Shown: positions 24,074-32,822, counted from the first letter of the stretch. The stretch: 64,000 nt of DNA from Nocardia terpenica (GCF_013186535.1 NZ_JABMCZ010000005.1:1612001-1676000); one strand, 5' to 3'. The notes: generated from the letters alone by a model not told the origin. Made by a program: numbers and translations.

Positions 24074-26010
24074 CCGGACGGCCGACCGTGGTGGTCGCCG
24101 TGCACGACGGCTTCTACGGCTGCGGCACCGGCGCGGGATACGCGAACCACGGCTTTCTCCACACGCTGCTTTCCCTGCTGCCCAAGGGAATTCATCTCGC
24201 CGTCCTGCCGGTGCGGATGGCCCCGGACAGCCCGGAATACCATCCGGACTGGCACCGCCGGGTCCGGGCGCTGCTGCACGACCGCGACGTCTCGATCCAC
24301 CCGATCGACAATGGCACCGGCGGGCGGGACCGGTGGGGCGCCCTGGACAACTTCCGGCAATGCAGCGCCGACGCCGCCGACCGCATTCGGCGCGACATCC
24401 TCCCCCGCGTCGGGCGGGTGCTCATCGTCGCCTTCGACGTGCCGTTCTTCGGGCTCGCCGCGCTGCTGCCACCGGCCGTGCGGCGGCACCTGATCGTCGT
24501 CCCGCGCTCCAGCGGCCTGCTGCACGCCCCGCACGACACCGAACGCATCGCATGGGAGCGCGACGGCCTGCACGCCGGACTGTCGGCGGGCGCCCGGATC
24601 GGGGCCATCTCCCCGTACATGCGCAGGCATCTGCGCGAGGATTACGGCGTTCCGCATTGTGCCCTGCGAGAATTCGCCGATGGTTTGTGCGCGGTCGACT
24701 GGCGGCGGCTCACCGGTCCCGCCACCGATATCGGCATCGAGCTGCCCGGCGAATTCGTGTTCACCATGGGCCGGGCCGAGCCGTACAAGGGATTCGAGGA
24801 TCTGCTCGACGCCGTCGCAATTCTGCGCGGGCGGCGAAAACATGTGCCGCATCTGGTCTTCGCCGCTACCGCGGAAACCTCGCGGCCCACCGACTATCAG
24901 CGATACCTCGCGGCACGCATCGCGGAACTCGGCATCGACGCCACGATCGTGCACCGATTCACCCCGGCGGTGCCCCGGATACTCACCCATCCGGGTATTC
25001 GCGCGGTGATCGTGCCGTCTCGCGCCGAGCCGTTCGGCAGAATTCCGATGGAGGCGTTCGCGGCGAGCGCCGGACCGGTGGTGACCACCACCGCGCACGG
25101 GCTGTCCGGTCAGATCACCGACGGGGTGACCGGATTCACCTGTCCGCCGGGTGCGCCCGACGCTCTTGCCGCGGCACTGTCGCGCGCCCTCGCCCTGGAT
25201 TCCCGGCGGCGGCGCGCGATGCTGCGGCGGGCCCGGGCGCACGCGCTGCACCACTACGATCACGAGGCGATGGTGCGCGGGGTGCTCGCCGAGTCCGCCC
25301 CCTGGCTGATGCGCGCGGGGCGGGAGAACGATCGGCTACGGTTGCCGAGTTGTACTCGTTCGATTGTCACCGCAGGGGGTTCCGTGCAGGCCAGGCCGTC
25401 AGTGAAGGTTCCGATCGGCCTACAGGCGCGGCACTGGAATACGATTCGGCCCGAGCGCCGCGTACTGGTGGTCGCCCATCACGTCACCTCGCTGCTGCGG
25501 CTGGTCGATATGCTCACCGTTTTCGATTCCGACCCTCGCGTGCAGCTGGTATTCAGCTGGAACGGTTCGGACCCGTTCGTCGACGGAATCGACGAATGCC
25601 TGGCCCGGCTCGGCGCCATGGTTATCCCCTGGCACCAGGCGATCAATACCGAATTCGACCTGGCCATTGCCGCGAACCACGGTGGGCTGACCGAAATTTC
25701 GGCCGATCTCATTATTCTGCCGCATGGTGCTGGATACACTAAGAATTCACCAGGAGAGCCGGAGAGCCGGAGAGCCGGAGAGCCGGAGAGCCGGAGAGCC
25801 GGAGAGCCGGAGAGCCGGAGAGCCGGAGAGCCGGAGAGCCGGAGAGCCGGAGAGCCGGAGAGCCGGAGAGCCGGTCCGTGTTCGGGCTGTCGCAGGAATG
25901 GTTGCTGTACAACGGCCGTCCGATCGCGTCGGCGTTGGTGCTCGGGCACGAATCGGAGTTGGCGCGGCTGCGGGCACTCACCCCGGCGGCGGCCGGAATC
26001 GGCGTTGTAG
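24070..26010 (+). CDS. Glycosyltransferase (GT4-like) reading into the first half of a second gene
   Basis: Residues 1-430 form a GT-B glycosyltransferase: N-terminal TVVVAVHDGFYGCGTGAGYA, the MGRAEPYKGFEDLL nucleotide-sugar region, and the E-x7-E motif in SRAEPFGRIPMEAFA, then GVTGFTCPPG. Donor and acceptor are unknown. The GTG overlaps the pentapeptide-protein stop (GTGA). No stop codon follows this domain; the frame runs on through a GTG with AGGGGG upstream at 25384, the probable start of a separate protein. It then crosses the 8-bp repeat and ends at 26010 in about 45 out-of-frame residues. So either the two are a natural fusion, or the first simply lacks its own stop. Confidence 0.75.
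   Translation: MTGRPTVVVAVHDGFYGCGTGAGYANHGFLHTLLSLLPKGIHLAVLPVRMAPDSPEYHPDWHRRVRALLHDRDVSIHPIDNGTGGRDRWGALDNFRQCSADAADRIRRDILPRVGRVLIVAFDVPFFGLAALLPPAVRRHLIVVPRSSGLLHAPHDTERIAWERDGLHAGLSAGARIGAISPYMRRHLREDYGVPHCALREFADGLCAVDWRRLTGPATDIGIELPGEFVFTMGRAEPYKGFEDLLDAVAILRGRRKHVPHLVFAATAETSRPTDYQRYLAARIAELGIDATIVHRFTPAVPRILTHPGIRAVIVPSRAEPFGRIPMEAFAASAGPVVTTTAHGLSGQITDGVTGFTCPPGAPDALAAALSRALALDSRRRRAMLRRARAHALHHYDHEAMVRGVLAESAPWLMRAGRENDRLRLPSCTRSIVTAGGSVQARPSVKVPIGLQARHWNTIRPERRVLVVAHHVTSLLRLVDMLTVFDSDPRVQLVFSWNGSDPFVDGIDECLARLGAMVIPWHQAINTEFDLAIAANHGGLTEISADLIILPHGAGYTKNSPGEPESRRAGEPESRRAGEPESRRAGEPESRRAGEPESRRAGPCSGCRRNGCCTTAVRSRRRWCSGTNRSWRGCGHSPRRRPESAL
25755..25874 (+). repeat. 15 perfect copies of the 8-bp repeat AGAGCCGG inside a coding region
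   Basis: The unit AGAGCCGG is repeated without a single change for 120 bp. Because 8 is not a multiple of 3, every gain or loss of a unit shifts the reading frame of the gene that spans it. The three frames through the repeat encode the same cyclic octapeptide GEPESRRA. In-frame joining of the two gene halves needs 14, 17, 11 and so on copies (copy number 2 modulo 3); the window has 15. Confidence 0.97.
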
Positions 26011-27164
26011 CGGGCGATCCCGCATTCGATCGGATGCTCGTCAGTCGGCATCTGCGCATGCACTATCGCCAGGCACTGGCGGTGGCGCCCCACCAGAAAC
26101 TGATCGTCGTCTGCACCACCTGGTCCGACCGCTCGCTGCTCGGCAACTGGCCCACCCTGTTTCGCGAACTCACCGCCTGCCTGCCCCGCGACGAGTACCG
26201 AATAGTCGGCCTGGTCCACCCCAATGTCTGGCACGGCCACGGCACCCTCCAGGTGAACACCTGGCTGGCCGACGCCCGCCGCGCCGGGCTCACACTGATC
26301 GGCCCCACCGAAGGCTGGCAGGCCGTCCTACTGGCCGCGGACCTGATAGTCGGCGACCACGGCGCCACCACCTGCTACGGCGCGGCCGAGGACCTACCGG
26401 TCCTGCTCGGCACCTACCCCGACGGCGACGTGGCCCCCGGCTCGGTCGGTGAGCTACTGGGCACGCTCGCCACCCGCATCAATCGCCACGAAACACTGCG
26501 CACACAAATCGAATACGCCATGCAGCGCCACCGACCCGGCCACTTCGCCCCCATCCGCGACCTGATGACCTCCTGCCCCGGCGAGGCCATCGAACGACTA
26601 CGCGCACTGTGCTACCGGCATATGCGGCTATCGGTCCCCGCGACCGCGCCGGTAACCCCCGTCATCCCACCGGAGTTGATCGCGATCGACCGCCCGACGG
26701 TGCTCGCCGACCATGTGACCTGCACACCGACCGGCCCCGCCGAATACACGATCGCGCGGTACCCGGCGGGCGTCGAGATCGACCGTGCCACAGCGGGTTA
26801 CCTGGATCGTGCCTTCCTCGTCGTGCACGAGAATCACTCCCAGCAGTCGCTACTGCACGAGGCACCGGTCGTACTCGCCACCACTCCGGCGGCCGGGCAG
26901 GACGCCGATGACGTGCTCGCCGATATTCTGCGCCGGTGGCCCGCCGCTCAGGTCGCGGCCGTGGCGGACACGGACGGGCAGCTGATCCTTACCCGCCGGG
27001 GTCATCGAATCTCGGTGCGCGGCAATGACACCGGTCCAGCTGCGGCCGTCGTCTACGAGTGGCTGCTGACCGGTGTGGGCGAAATTCCTTCGGAGCTGGG
27101 CGTTATCGTCGGTTCGCGGCGAGAGACGTTGGTGCTGCGCCGAACTCGCGATGACAATCAGTGA
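25878..27164 (+). CDS. C-terminal half of the split GT-B-like protein
   Basis: The open frame of about 428 residues begins immediately after the 8-bp repeat. It includes VAGDPAFDRMLVSRHLR, LIVVCTTWSDRSLLGN, LVHPNVWHGHGTLQ and a second-domain nucleotide-like motif VLLAADLIVGDHGATTCYGA. These fit the acceptor and donor halves of a GT-B transferase. The last 170 residues, after about residue 260, form a separate domain with no recognised family. No ribosome-binding site precedes its first GTG, so in the present configuration it is probably not translated, or only by internal initiation or frameshifting. Its stop overlaps the STAND gene stop tail to tail by 7 bp. Confidence 0.65.
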   Translation: MFGLSQEWLLYNGRPIASALVLGHESELARLRALTPAAAGIGVVAGDPAFDRMLVSRHLRMHYRQALAVAPHQKLIVVCTTWSDRSLLGNWPTLFRELTACLPRDEYRIVGLVHPNVWHGHGTLQVNTWLADARRAGLTLIGPTEGWQAVLLAADLIVGDHGATTCYGAAEDLPVLLGTYPDGDVAPGSVGELLGTLATRINRHETLRTQIEYAMQRHRPGHFAPIRDLMTSCPGEAIERLRALCYRHMRLSVPATAPVTPVIPPELIAIDRPTVLADHVTCTPTGPAEYTIARYPAGVEIDRATAGYLDRAFLVVHENHSQQSLLHEAPVVLATTPAAGQDADDVLADILRRWPAAQVAAVADTDGQLILTRRGHRISVRGNDTGPAAAVVYEWLLTGVGEIPSELGVIVGSRRETLVLRRTRDDNQ

Positions 27165-29158
27165 TCGGCCGGAGGTTCGTCGAGTTCGGCCGCCCGTCCC
27201 AGCCAGTAACGCGCTTCCTCGTCTCGACCCAATCGTAGTAACAGATGCGCGAGTACGTCGCAGCTGTCCGCTTCCCAAGACCTCAGGCCGTGTTCGGCTT
27301 CCAGTCGCACGGCGTCGGTCAGCACGCGAATCGCCTCGTCGGCGTGCCGTTCTCCGGCGACCGCGAGAATGCGCCCAAGATTGGCAACCGATTTCGCGTG
27401 ATTGTGATGTTCCCTGCCGCCGTCGAAATACCGCACCGCGCGGCGAGCGGCCGCGACAGCCTCGTCGGAGCGGCCCACCGCGGACAGCATCGGGCTGCCG
27501 TTCATATCCAGGAGCACGTCTTCGCGCTCCCGCCAGTCCTCCGGGAAATCCGGATCGGCCACCAGCAGACGGGCTTTCGACAGCGCCGCCACCGCGCTGT
27601 GGTGATCGCCGAGCCGCTGGTGCACGAATGCCTCCCAGATCGCCGCCTGCGCGAGGCCGAATACGGCGCTCGATCCGCGCAGCCGCCCGGCCAGCGCGCC
27701 CGCCCGCCGGAATTGATCCAGGGCCTCGTCGTGCATTCGCTTACCGAAATACCCGCGCCCCAGCGCATTGTGCATGACCAACAGCGGCAACGGTTCCCCC
27801 AGCCGTTGCGCGGCGGCCAGACCGTGGCCGTGCACCTCGATCGCGTCGTCGTAGAGATCGCGCTGGAAATAGAAGGTGATCAACGCTTCACAGAGCTGCC
27901 ATACCAGGTCGTCCAGACGTGCGTCGCTCGCGGCCCTGACGGTCCGGCGCAGATTGGCTCGTTCCAGCTCGAGGTCGGCTTCCGCTCGCGCGTACGCGTC
28001 GTCTCCGGAGTACGCGGGCGCGACGCCCTCGATGAACAGCGGACCGAACCGCACCCGATCGCTGATCACCATCTCGCGAGCCACCGCGAACTCCAGATAC
28101 GACTCGACCATGCGCCGCAGTGCCCGATCCACGTCGGCGGGATGCAATTCCGACAGCAACCCGCGCGCGTGTTGCGCTGTCAGGGTGTGGATCTCGAAGC
28201 GTCCGCCCGGCAGTTCGGCGAGAAGGCACCAGTCCACCAGTGTCCGCAGGTCGTCGGCGACGGAACCCGGATGATCCGGCCCTGCCAGCGCACCCGCGAC
28301 GCGCTCGCCGAATTGTCCGCCCTGGTGCGCGCCCAACAGGCGATAGAGAGTCCGTGCACCCTCCGGGAGGCTGTCGAATGCCTCCTCGAACAAAGGAACC
28401 AGCACCGGCCTGTCATCGATCGTGAATTCGGCCAAGCGCGATTCGGCCGCGCGCAAGACCCGAACGTAGGCGGCCGGGTCGTCGCGATAGTGCGTCCGGA
28501 GCCGGGCCCGCGCGATGGCCAGGGCGTGTGGCAGATGTCCGCACAGGTCCACCAGCTCTCGCAACGAGGCGTCGTTCGCGCGGGCGGTATCGGGATTCAT
28601 GCCGTACACGAGCAGTTTTCGCGCATTCTCGGCATCGAACAGCTCGACCGGCAGCACGTCGTAGTCGTAATACCGGAACCCGTCGGAGCGGCGTCGACTG
28701 GTCGCGATGACGACACTGTACGGGGAGCCGGGCAGCAGAGCTTGAATCTGCCCCGCATCCTCGACCCCGTCGAGCAGCAGCAGCGTGGATCGATGAGCCG
28801 TCCGCGCCCGGAAGACCGCCTGCATTTCCTCGATGGTCGGCGGCACCTTCGTGATCCCGAGCTCGTTCAGACAGATCCCCAGTACATCCTGCGTGGACCA
28901 GGCGTGGCCGGACTCCCCCAGCGTCAGCATCAGGACAACCTCGAACGACCGATCCGTCCGGGCCCGCAAGTCACGGGCCGACCGCACCGCCAGCATCGTC
29001 TTGCCGATACCGGGCATCCCGGTGAGCACCAACACCGCCTGACGCCCCTCGGCGAGCGCCCGCTCCACGGCGGCCATCAGACCGTCGCGCTCGTCCTCTC
29101 GGTCGACGAAGAGCAGCGGCGGAGGCTGGAGAAGATCCAGCACCACCGATTCACCCAT
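27158..29158 (-). CDS. STAND-type ATPase with TPR-like repeats
   Basis: The 666-residue protein starts MGESVVLDLLQPPPLL with AGGGGG upstream. It has a P-loop NTPase core (Walker A GMPGIGKTML, Walker B TLLLLDGVED), an NB-ARC-like extension with GHLPHALAIARARL, a winged-helix region, and from about residue 370 helical repeats of the TPR kind. It has no SARP or other DNA-binding domain at the N-terminus. STAND proteins of this shape act as regulators or as defence sensors. Here the target is unknown; the neighbour is the repeat-split transferase gene, which converges with it. Confidence 0.8.
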   Translation of the reverse strand: MGESVVLDLLQPPPLLFVDREDERDGLMAAVERALAEGRQAVLVLTGMPGIGKTMLAVRSARDLRARTDRSFEVVLMLTLGESGHAWSTQDVLGICLNELGITKVPPTIEEMQAVFRARTAHRSTLLLLDGVEDAGQIQALLPGSPYSVVIATSRRRSDGFRYYDYDVLPVELFDAENARKLLVYGMNPDTARANDASLRELVDLCGHLPHALAIARARLRTHYRDDPAAYVRVLRAAESRLAEFTIDDRPVLVPLFEEAFDSLPEGARTLYRLLGAHQGGQFGERVAGALAGPDHPGSVADDLRTLVDWCLLAELPGGRFEIHTLTAQHARGLLSELHPADVDRALRRMVESYLEFAVAREMVISDRVRFGPLFIEGVAPAYSGDDAYARAEADLELERANLRRTVRAASDARLDDLVWQLCEALITFYFQRDLYDDAIEVHGHGLAAAQRLGEPLPLLVMHNALGRGYFGKRMHDEALDQFRRAGALAGRLRGSSAVFGLAQAAIWEAFVHQRLGDHHSAVAALSKARLLVADPDFPEDWREREDVLLDMNGSPMLSAVGRSDEAVAAARRAVRYFDGGREHHNHAKSVANLGRILAVAGERHADEAIRVLTDAVRLEAEHGLRSWEADSCDVLAHLLLRLGRDEEARYWLGRAAELDEPPADH

Positions 29159-29325
29159 CAGCAACCCCCTACCCTGCACACCGTCGGCCTTGCCGAGCAC
29201 CCTACCCCGGTCCGCACACGGCACGAAGCAACGCACTCAACAGGTTTCGGGCCCGGGCAGGCCGGGATCGCTGCGCCAGAAGATATGGGTCTGCGCGTCC
29301 GGTACGCGCCTACGGTCCCGCTCGC

Positions 29326-30435
29326 TCAGCCTTCGGCTGCCAACTGCCCGCACGCGGCCGCGATCTCCTGCCCCCGCGTATCCCGCACCGTGCACGGCAC
29401 CCCCTGCGCCTCAACCCGCCGAACAAATTCCCGTTCAACAGCTTTCGGCGACGCGTCCCACTTCGAGCCCGGGGTCGGGTTCAGGGGGATCAGGTTGACG
29501 TGGACGCGGGAGCCCAGTGCCCTGTGTAGTTTCGAGCCCAGCATGTCTGCGCGCCAGGGGTGGTCGTTGATGTCTCGGATCAATGCGTACTCCACCGATA
29601 CCCGGCGGCCGGTTTTGTCCGCGTAATATCTTGCGGCGTCCAGGACTTCGGAGATCGGCCAGCGGTTGTTGACCGGGACCAGTGTGTCTCGGAGTTCGTC
29701 GTCGGGGGTGTGTAGGGAGACCGCCAGCGTCACCGACAGGCCCTCGTCGGCGAGCTTTCGGATCGCGGGGGCCAGGCCGACTGTCGACACCACCACATTT
29801 CGCTGGGAGATTCCCAAACCGTCCGGAGCCGGAGATGTGATGCGGCGGACCGCGTTCACCACCCGCTTGTAGTTCGCCAGTGGCTCGCCCATGCCCATGA
29901 AGACGATGTTCGACAAGCGTCCGGGGCCGCCCGCTACCTCGCCGTCGCGCAGGGCGGCCGCGGCCGCGCGGACCTGGTCGACGATTTCGGCGGTGGAGAG
30001 GTTGCGGTCGAGGCCGCCCTGGCCGGTGGCGCAGAACGGGCAGGCCATGCCGCAACCGGCCTGGCTGGAGATGCACAGGGTGTTGCGGTCGGGGTAGCGC
30101 ATGAGGACGCTCTCCAGCAGGGTGCCGTCGCCGGCGCGCCACAGGGTCTTGCGGGTGGTGCCCTCGTCGCAGACGACGTGGCGGACCTCGGTCAGCAGCG
30201 GCGGGAACAGTGCCTGGGCGACCTTGGCCCGCAGGGGGGCGGGCAGGTCGGTCATCTGCTCGGGATCGGCCTGCAGGCGGCCGTAGTACTGCCGCGCGAC
30301 CTGATCGGCCCGGAAGGTGGGCAGACCCAGTTCCGCCATGGCCGCGCGCCGCCCGTCCGCGTCGAGATCGGCGAGGTGCCGGGGCGGCATACCACGGCGC
30401 GGGGCATCGAACACAAGCGGAAGGGGGGTAGTCAT
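29326..30435 (-). CDS. rlmN: 23S rRNA/tRNA adenine-C2 methyltransferase (radical SAM)
   Basis: Methylates A2503 of 23S rRNA and A37 of some tRNAs. The 369-residue protein has the radical-SAM cluster motif CGMACPFC, the SAM-binding FMGMGEPLANY and SLHTPDDELRDTLVP segments, and a C-terminal cysteine near the end (GVPCTVRDTRG) expected to form the methyl-transfer pair. The start is an ATG at 30435 with GGAGAGG upstream; longer in-frame starts are possible but lack a ribosome-binding site. The order with cdsA and frr follows mycobacteria. Confidence 0.95.
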   Translation of the reverse strand: MTTPLPLVFDAPRRGMPPRHLADLDADGRRAAMAELGLPTFRADQVARQYYGRLQADPEQMTDLPAPLRAKVAQALFPPLLTEVRHVVCDEGTTRKTLWRAGDGTLLESVLMRYPDRNTLCISSQAGCGMACPFCATGQGGLDRNLSTAEIVDQVRAAAAALRDGEVAGGPGRLSNIVFMGMGEPLANYKRVVNAVRRITSPAPDGLGISQRNVVVSTVGLAPAIRKLADEGLSVTLAVSLHTPDDELRDTLVPVNNRWPISEVLDAARYYADKTGRRVSVEYALIRDINDHPWRADMLGSKLHRALGSRVHVNLIPLNPTPGSKWDASPKAVEREFVRRVEAQGVPCTVRDTRGQEIAAACGQLAAEG

Positions 30436-30571
30436 AACCTCTCCAGTGTCCCATCCGGCCCGGCCCGCGCGCCGCCAGGGCCACGATAGACCGGTCACAC
30501 CCGCGCGACATGCCGTCACCGACGGGCGGATAGACGTGCATATACCCATAGCGATCGGGAATGATCACTAC

Positions 30572-30940
30572 ATGACAAGCGATGCCGTTCCGCCCCCCGG
30601 CCCGGACCCGGCCCCGCCCGCCGAGACCCCGCCCACCCGGACCTCCCCCACCCCGAAGACCCCCGCGAAGCCGACGACCTCCACCGGCTCCGCCCCCACC
30701 CTGAAAACACGCACCGGCTACACCTGGACCGCGCTGGTCGCGGCGGCCCTGCTCGGTATCGTGGTCCTGATATTCATCCTGCAGAACCTCGAGCAGGCCC
30801 GAGTGCACCTGTTCTTCTGGAGCTTCTCGCTCCCGCTCGGTGTCACCGTCCTGCTGTCGGTCATCGCGGGCGCACTGGTGATGGCGCTCGTCGGCGGCTG
30901 GCGCATTCTGCAGCTGCGCCGCGCCGCCAAACGCAGCTGA
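30572..30940 (+). CDS. LapA/DUF1049-type small membrane protein
   Basis: The 122-residue protein has a Pro/Thr-rich N-terminal 45 residues, then TGYTWTALVAAALLGIVVLI and a second membrane segment, with a short QNLEQARVHLFFWSFSLPLG loop between. This is the pattern of lipopolysaccharide-assembly-protein-A-domain proteins, which in actinobacteria have unknown roles. The ATG at 30572 is chosen; a GTG twelve codons upstream is in frame. Divergent from rlmN and convergent with the small secreted protein gene. Confidence 0.7.
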   Translation: MTSDAVPPPGPDPAPPAETPPTRTSPTPKTPAKPTTSTGSAPTLKTRTGYTWTALVAAALLGIVVLIFILQNLEQARVHLFFWSFSLPLGVTVLLSVIAGALVMALVGGWRILQLRRAAKRS

Positions 30941-30943
30941 CCG

Positions 30944-31171
30944 CTAGTTCGAGGACGGCACCGACCGGCTGTCGATGTGCGGCTGACGCGGCGCGTTGTG
31001 GTCGGTGCCGCGGTAGTGCAGCGGGTCATCCTGGGACTGGCAGGGGGTGTCGCCGTTGTTCACGTCCGAACAGGGCGGCAGCGGGTGATCGGCCGCCGCG
31101 GTCCCGGCGGCAACCACCGATCCGAGCGCCACGGTGGCGGCGGCAACGACGGCAAACATCAACGGGCGCAT
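30944..31171 (-). CDS. Small secreted protein (75 aa)
   Basis: The ATG at 31171 follows GGAAGGAA. The protein has a clear signal peptide, MRPLMFAVVAAATVALGSVV, ending around AAADHPL. The mature part of about 45 residues carries two cysteines (PPCSDVNNGDTPC) that could form a disulphide, and ends in polar residues. No family recognised. It is convergent with the LapA-like gene, with only 3 bp between the stops. Confidence 0.6.
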   Translation of the reverse strand: MRPLMFAVVAAATVALGSVVAAGTAAADHPLPPCSDVNNGDTPCQSQDDPLHYRGTDHNAPRQPHIDSRSVPSSN

Positions 31172-31286
31172 GGGAATTCCTTCCGATCGAGAGGGATCAC
31201 CCGATCCCCTCGACATCACACCGCCGCGAGCTTAGGGGCAGCTGGCAGCGGGCGCGGAATTCACCGTGAACCCCACAGGGCGAACC

Positions 31287-32225
31287 TCACAGCAAGGCGG
31301 TGAACACCACCCACGCCACGAACGCCGACGGCAGCATCGAGTCGAGCCGGTCCATGATGCCGCCGTGCCCGGGCAGCAGCGTGCCCATGTCCTTGATCCC
31401 CAGCTCCCGCTTGACCTGCGATTCGATGAGGTCGCCGCAGGTGGCCACCAGCACCACCGCGATCCCGACCAGCACCCCGATCATCGAATTCGCCTGCAGC
31501 AGCAGCGTCACCGTGAGCAGGCCGCCGATCACACAGAACACCAGCGACCCGGCGAAACCCTCCCAGGATTTCTTCGGGCTGATCGCCGGAACCATCGGAT
31601 GCTTGCCGAACAGCACACCGGCCACGTAACCGCCGACATCCGAGCACACCACCAGGATCATGAACGTCAAGACCCGCAGATTGCCCCGCGGCTCCAGCAG
31701 CATCAGCACCGCGAACGAGGCCAGCAGCGGGATCCAGGACAGCACGAACACCGAGATCGCGGTGTCGCGCAGGAAGTTCCGGGGCGTCGCGGCGAGGCCG
31801 TGGTCGAACAGTCGCCAGGCCATGCACACCAGTGCCGTGCCCGCGAACGCGCCCACCACCGCCTGCGTGCCGAACGGCCAGCCCAGCCAGATCATCGCCT
31901 GCCCGCCCAGGATCAGCGGAATGCGCGGCACCAGCACGTCGGCCTCGCGCAGCCGCTTGGTGACCTCCCAGGTGGCGACGGCGATCGCGACCGAGACGAC
32001 GCCGATGAGAACCTTGTGCGCGAACAGCAGGATGGCGATGAGCGACAGGCCCAGCCCGAAGCCGACGGCGAGCGCGGCCGGTAAGTTGCGACCGGCACGC
32101 GAGGACTTGCCGTTCGGCTGCGTCGCCGACGGCGGATCCGGAACCGGTGTCGCACCGGTCGCCTCGCTCACCGGTATCGCATCACCGGCCGCGGCGTCAT
32201 CGACCACGATCGTCCCGTCGCTCAC
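31287..32225 (-). CDS. cdsA: Phosphatidate cytidylyltransferase (CDP-diglyceride synthase)
   Basis: Makes CDP-diacylglycerol from phosphatidate and CTP, the precursor of cardiolipin and phosphatidylinositol. The 312-residue integral membrane protein has a charged N-terminal 50 residues, about eight membrane helices, and the C-terminal signature SQVKRELGIKDMGTLLPGHG followed by GIMDRLDS, which is diagnostic of CdsA. GTG start, 3 bp after frr. Part of the rpsB-tsf-pyrH-frr-cdsA block. Confidence 0.95.
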   Translation of the reverse strand: MSDGTIVVDDAAAGDAIPVSEATGATPVPDPPSATQPNGKSSRAGRNLPAALAVGFGLGLSLIAILLFAHKVLIGVVSVAIAVATWEVTKRLREADVLVPRIPLILGGQAMIWLGWPFGTQAVVGAFAGTALVCMAWRLFDHGLAATPRNFLRDTAISVFVLSWIPLLASFAVLMLLEPRGNLRVLTFMILVVCSDVGGYVAGVLFGKHPMVPAISPKKSWEGFAGSLVFCVIGGLLTVTLLLQANSMIGVLVGIAVVLVATCGDLIESQVKRELGIKDMGTLLPGHGGIMDRLDSMLPSAFVAWVVFTALL

Positions 32226-32228
32226 TTG

Positions 32229-32786
32229 TCAGACCTCGAGCAGTTCGGATTCCTTGTGCTTGACCAGTTCATCGATCTGGCCCACGTACTTGCCGGTGAG
32301 CTTGTCCAATTCCTTCTCGGCACGGCCCACCTCGTCCTCGCCGGCCTCGCCGTCCTTCTGGATGCGTCCTAGCTCGTCCATCGCCTTGCGCCGCACGTTG
32401 CGGATGGCGATCTTGGAGTCCTCGCCCTTGGACTTGGCCTGCTTCACCAGTTCCCGGCGGCGCTCCTCGGTCAGCTGCGGGACGAGCACGCGGATGATGT
32501 TGCCGTCGTTGGTGGGGTTGACACCGAGATCCGAGTTGCGGATGGCGGTTTCGATGGTCTGCAACTGAGCCTGCTCGTAGGGCTTGATGACGACCATGCG
32601 CGGTTCGGGAACCGTGATGCTCGACATCTGGGTAATCGGCGTCGGCGCACCGTAATAGTCGACGACGACCCGGTTGAACATGCTCGGATTCGCGCGACCG
32701 GTGCGGATGGACCCGAGATCGTCCTTCGCCACCGAGACGGCCTTCTCCATCTTCTCCTCGGCGTCGAAGAGCGCTTCTTCAATCAC
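32229..32786 (-). CDS. frr: Ribosome recycling factor
   Basis: Splits the post-termination ribosome together with EF-G. With the GTG at 32786 (GGAGGAAA upstream) the product is 185 residues, the exact usual length, beginning VIEEALFDAEEKMEKAV. The conserved SIRTGRANPSMF segment and the C-terminal helical RAEKELDKLTGKY region are present. It lies 36 bp after pyrH and 3 bp before cdsA. Confidence 0.97.
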   Translation of the reverse strand: MIEEALFDAEEKMEKAVSVAKDDLGSIRTGRANPSMFNRVVVDYYGAPTPITQMSSITVPEPRMVVIKPYEQAQLQTIETAIRNSDLGVNPTNDGNIIRVLVPQLTEERRRELVKQAKSKGEDSKIAIRNVRRKAMDELGRIQKDGEAGEDEVGRAEKELDKLTGKYVGQIDELVKHKESELLEV

Positions 32787-32822
32787 GACCGTTTCCTCCA
32801 CAGCGTCATCGAGTTGATCCGT

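Larger units (their letters stand above)
25384..27164 (+). pseudogene. GT-B/CDP-glycerol-transferase-like gene, frame broken at an 8-bp repeat (phase-OFF)
   Basis: The first half (25384-25754) has RRVLVVAHHVTSLLRLVDML and ends LIILPHGAGYTKNS. The second half (25878-27164) resumes with VFGLSQEWLLYNGRPIASA in another frame. From memory, actinobacterial homologues carry both halves in one protein, with the HGAGY motif and the later LIVGDHGATTCYG motif resembling CDP-glycerol glycerophosphotransferases. The break coincides exactly with 15 copies of AGAGCCGG. Removing one copy or adding two puts both halves in the same frame. All frames through the repeat are open. I call it OFF rather than dead because both halves are otherwise intact. 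Confidence 0.7.

Noticed and set aside
25755..25874. Repeat as a simple assembly artefact
   Set aside because: All 15 copies are perfect and lie exactly at the frame break of one gene. The copy number still needs long reads, but the structure itself is unlikely to be artificial.
25724..26452. Alternative 242-residue frame through the 8-bp repeat
   Set aside because: After the repeat the sequence is Arg/Pro/Ser-rich and lacks the motifs found in the frame of 25878-27164.
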